In this document: in pieces, positions 5,390-7,085 of the stretch
Layout: the number at the start of each line of letters is the position of its first letter
Position numbering within the stretch: the stretch's first letter is position 1
Position numbers and translations under genes: made by a program
Notes under the pieces: generated by a model
Told to the model about the DNA's origin: nothing
Database searches by the model: none
The model's input: the letters and a program-made list of their open reading frames with translations, nothing else
From: an uncultured Mesorhizobium sp.
GTDB taxonomy: Bacteria > Pseudomonadota > Alphaproteobacteria > Rhizobiales > Rhizobiaceae
DNA length: 7,085 bases
Direction of reading: 5' to 3'
NCBI GenBank assembly: GCA_937958475.1
Contig: CALFXR010000127.1
Span: 1 to 7,085 of the forward strand

Positions 5390-5403
5390 GGAAAGGGAAA
5401 GCC

Positions 5404-6015
5404 ATGCAGACGCTCGACCGCGTCAAGGAAACGCCCTCGCAGACCGCGGGGCCATACGTCCACATCGGCCTCACGCCGAACTTCTGCGGCATCGGCGGCG
5501 TCTACGACGCCGACCTCGGCACCACGATGGTCAACGACAAGACGCGCGGCGAGCGCATCACGGTCAGGTCGCGGGTCATCGACGGCTCCGGCACGCCCCT
5601 GCGCGACGCGCTGGTGGAAATCTGGCAGGCGGACGCCGACGGCCTCTACAACTCGCCGTCGGAGATGCGTGGCTCGGCCGATCCCAACTTCGCCGGCTGG
5701 GGACGCTGCCCGGCCGACATGGACACCGGCGAGTTCGTCTTCCACACGATCAAGCCGGGCCGCGTGCCGTTCCGCGACGGAAAGCCGATGGCGCCGCACA
5801 TCACCTTCTGGGTCGTCGCGCGCGGCGTCAACATCGGCCTGCACACGCGCATGTACTTCGGCGACGAGGAGAAGGCCAACGCCGAGGATCCGGTGCTGCA
5901 GCGCATCGAGCACAAGGTCAGGGTGCCGACTCTGATCGCCTCGCGGGAGGGGAACGTGTATACGTTCGACATCCACCTGCAGGGCGACCGCGAGACGGTC
6001 TTCTTCGACATCTGA
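5404..6015 (+). CDS. pcaG: Protocatechuate 3,4-dioxygenase, alpha subunit
   Basis: A 203-aa subunit that forms the (alpha-beta)n dioxygenase with PcaH. The alpha subunit binds no iron but completes the active site. The N-terminal ETPSQTAGPYVHIGL (9-23) supplies the conserved Thr14, Gly16 and Pro17, and Arg140 in VVARGVNIGLHTR corresponds to Arg133 of the Pseudomonas alpha subunit. Other signatures are ALVEIWQADADG (69-80), HTIKPG (114-119), MAPHI (129-133) and the terminal GDRETVFFDI. The tyrosine ligands of the beta subunit are absent, as expected. The ATG at 5404 follows AAGGGA (5393-5398). It is separated from pcaH by the toxin-antitoxin pair but is full-length and keeps its key residues, so the insertion did not destroy it. 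Its messenger must come from read-through of that pair or from the pair's own promoter. Confidence 0.96.
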   Translation: MQTLDRVKETPSQTAGPYVHIGLTPNFCGIGGVYDADLGTTMVNDKTRGERITVRSRVIDGSGTPLRDALVEIWQADADGLYNSPSEMRGSADPNFAGWGRCPADMDTGEFVFHTIKPGRVPFRDGKPMAPHITFWVVARGVNIGLHTRMYFGDEEKANAEDPVLQRIEHKVRVPTLIASREGNVYTFDIHLQGDRETVFFDI

Positions 6016-6028
6016 TCTGCGGAGCACC

Positions 6029-7085
6029 ATGACGGCATCGCCGTTCGACCACGCCTTCCTGTCCGGTCTCCTCGGCGACGAGGAGACCGGCGCCTGTCTG
6101 ACGGCCGAAGCCGACGTCGCGGCGATGGTCCGCTTCGAGCGGGCGCTGGCCGAGGCCGAAGCCGCCGAAGGCGTCATCCCGTCCGAGGCCGCGGAGGCGA
6201 TCGCTGCCGCGGCTTCGTCGTTTCACCCCGACATGGCTCTGCTGCGCGAGGGCACGCGGCGCGACGGCGTCGTCATTCCCGAGCTGGTCCGCCAGTTGCG
6301 CGGAGCCGTCGGCGAGCAGCATGCGCGGTTCGTCCATCACGGCGCCACCAGCCAGGACCCGATCGACACCGGCCTGTCGCTCAGGCTATCCGCCGTGCTC
6401 GACATCTTCGCCGCGCGGCTGTCGCGCACGGTCGAGGCGCTGGACGCGCTCGTCCGCCGCGACGGCGGCAGGCGCGTCATGGCGCACACGCGCATGCAGG
6501 CCGCGCTCCCCGTCGACGCCGCGCGCAAGATCTTCAGCTGGCGCGACCCGCTGGTCCGCCACCAGGCGCGGCTCGTCTCCGTGCGCGGCCATGTCGGCGT
6601 CCTGCATCTCGGCGGGCCGGTCGGCTCGCTCGAGGCGCTGGGCGACAGGGCCGATGCCGTCGTGAGGCGCCTCGCCGCGGCGCTCGGCCTCGCTGCCCCG
6701 CACCGGCCGCGCCATTCCGAGCGCGACGGCATCGCCGAGCTCGCCTCGTTCCTCTCGCTGGTCACCGGCAGCCTGGGCAAGATGGGCCAGGACATCGCGC
6801 TGCTCGCCCAGAGCGAGGTCGGCGAGATCCGCCTCGCCAGCGGCGGCGGCTCGTCGGCCATGGCGCACAAGGTCAATCCGGTCGCCGCCGAGATGCTGGT
6901 GACGCTGGCGCGCTTCAACGCCACGCTTCTTTCCGGCATGCACCAGTCGCTGGTCCACGAGAACGAGCGGTCGGGCGCTGCCTGGACGCTCGAATGGATG
7001 ATCCTGCCGCAGATGGTCATGGCGACCGGCGCCGCGCTTCTGACGGCAGAGCGTCTGGTCGGCGAGATTTCGTTCCACGCCACGG
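6029..7085 (+). CDS. pcaB: 3-carboxy-cis,cis-muconate cycloisomerase (3' end outside window)
   Basis: The open frame gives 352 residues and is still open at the right edge. It belongs to the fumarase/aspartase superfamily and converts 3-carboxy-cis,cis-muconate to gamma-carboxymuconolactone. The superfamily regions are visible: HHGATSQDPIDTG at 103-115, MAHTRMQAALP near 151-161 with His153, and the mobile-loop signature GGGSSAMAHKVNP at 272-284 with Ser275/Ser276, Lys281 and Asn283. Alphaproteobacterial PcaB proteins are often only about 350 residues, shorter than the 400-450 of Pseudomonas, so the gene may end soon after the window. The ATG at 6029 follows GGAG (6021-6024), 13 bp after the pcaG stop, so both are on one transcript. 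Confidence 0.95.
   Translation, partial: MTASPFDHAFLSGLLGDEETGACLTAEADVAAMVRFERALAEAEAAEGVIPSEAAEAIAAAASSFHPDMALLREGTRRDGVVIPELVRQLRGAVGEQHARFVHHGATSQDPIDTGLSLRLSAVLDIFAARLSRTVEALDALVRRDGGRRVMAHTRMQAALPVDAARKIFSWRDPLVRHQARLVSVRGHVGVLHLGGPVGSLEALGDRADAVVRRLAAALGLAAPHRPRHSERDGIAELASFLSLVTGSLGKMGQDIALLAQSEVGEIRLASGGGSSAMAHKVNPVAAEMLVTLARFNATLLSGMHQSLVHENERSGAAWTLEWMILPQMVMATGAALLTAERLVGEISFHAT

Larger units (their letters stand above)
4858..5403 (+). other. Toxin-antitoxin module inserted between pcaH and pcaG
   Basis: This 546-bp interval replaces the few bases that usually separate the two dioxygenase subunit genes. It holds a candidate promoter tail, a dyad operator, a RelB-like antitoxin and a RelE/ParE-like toxin, all in the operon's direction. 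A hand count of 4921-5340 gives about 60% G+C against about 65-70% in 60-base samples of pcaH and pcaG. No transposase, terminal inverted repeats or obvious flanking duplication is visible, so how it arrived is not shown. Confidence 0.8.

Noticed and set aside
4858..5403. Insertion sequence or integron-like cassette carrying the toxin-antitoxin pair
   Set aside because: No transposase or integrase, terminal inverted repeats, attC-like hairpin or clear flanking direct repeat is visible at the boundaries, so a specific mobile element cannot be named.
6337..7083. Long minus-strand open frames opposite pcaB
   Set aside because: The plus strand encodes PcaB with superfamily signatures throughout. 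The minus frames are compositional shadows.
1..7085. CRISPR array, tRNA, rRNA, prophage or defence system
   Set aside because: No regularly spaced repeats, RNA-gene folds or phage/defence protein motifs are seen. The only toxin-like genes are the RelB/RelE-like pair.

Overview
The window (about 65-70% G+C, estimated by eye) reads as a piece of an alphaproteobacterial chromosome, most likely from the Rhizobiales. The reasons are the protein families, the short PcaB, a LysR-type PcaQ divergent from the pca genes, and an AraC-type PobR divergent from pobA. It carries the upper protocatechuate branch of the beta-ketoadipate pathway: 4-hydroxybenzoate is hydroxylated by PobA to protocatechuate, the ring is opened by protocatechuate 3,4-dioxygenase (PcaH beta plus PcaG alpha), the product is cycloisomerised by PcaB and decarboxylated by PcaC. 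The next enzyme, the enol-lactone hydrolase PcaD, is not in the window.

Layout. Positions 1-176 hold a strong intrinsic terminator for a gene to the left, then a perfect 9-bp dyad and the leader of a small gene. At 177-458 (+) is a 93-aa exported four-cysteine protein of unknown function, convergent with pobR (514-1398, -) and separated from it by a hairpin. pobA (1512-2684, +) is divergent from pobR. pcaQ (2678-3595, -) meets pobA tail to tail with a 7-bp overlap. From the pcaQ/pcaC intergenic region, which holds a good match to the PcaQ binding motif, an operon runs rightward: pcaC (3698-4102), pcaH (4117-4857), then an unexpected two-gene toxin-antitoxin module (RelB-like antitoxin 4915-5142; RelE/ParE-like toxin 5126-5389), then pcaG (5404-6015) and pcaB (6029 to the right edge, incomplete).

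The most notable point is this toxin-antitoxin pair lodged between the genes for the two subunits of one enzyme. Those genes are normally adjacent because the subunits assemble in equal amounts. The pair has its own apparent promoter (with a -35 over the pcaH stop codon), its own 16-bp dyad operator and lower G+C than its neighbours. It joins pcaG with only a 14-bp gap, so pcaG and pcaB may be transcribed partly from a toxin-antitoxin promoter. The remaining genes are well-known families. I see no RNA genes, CRISPR arrays, insertion sequences or phage genes.
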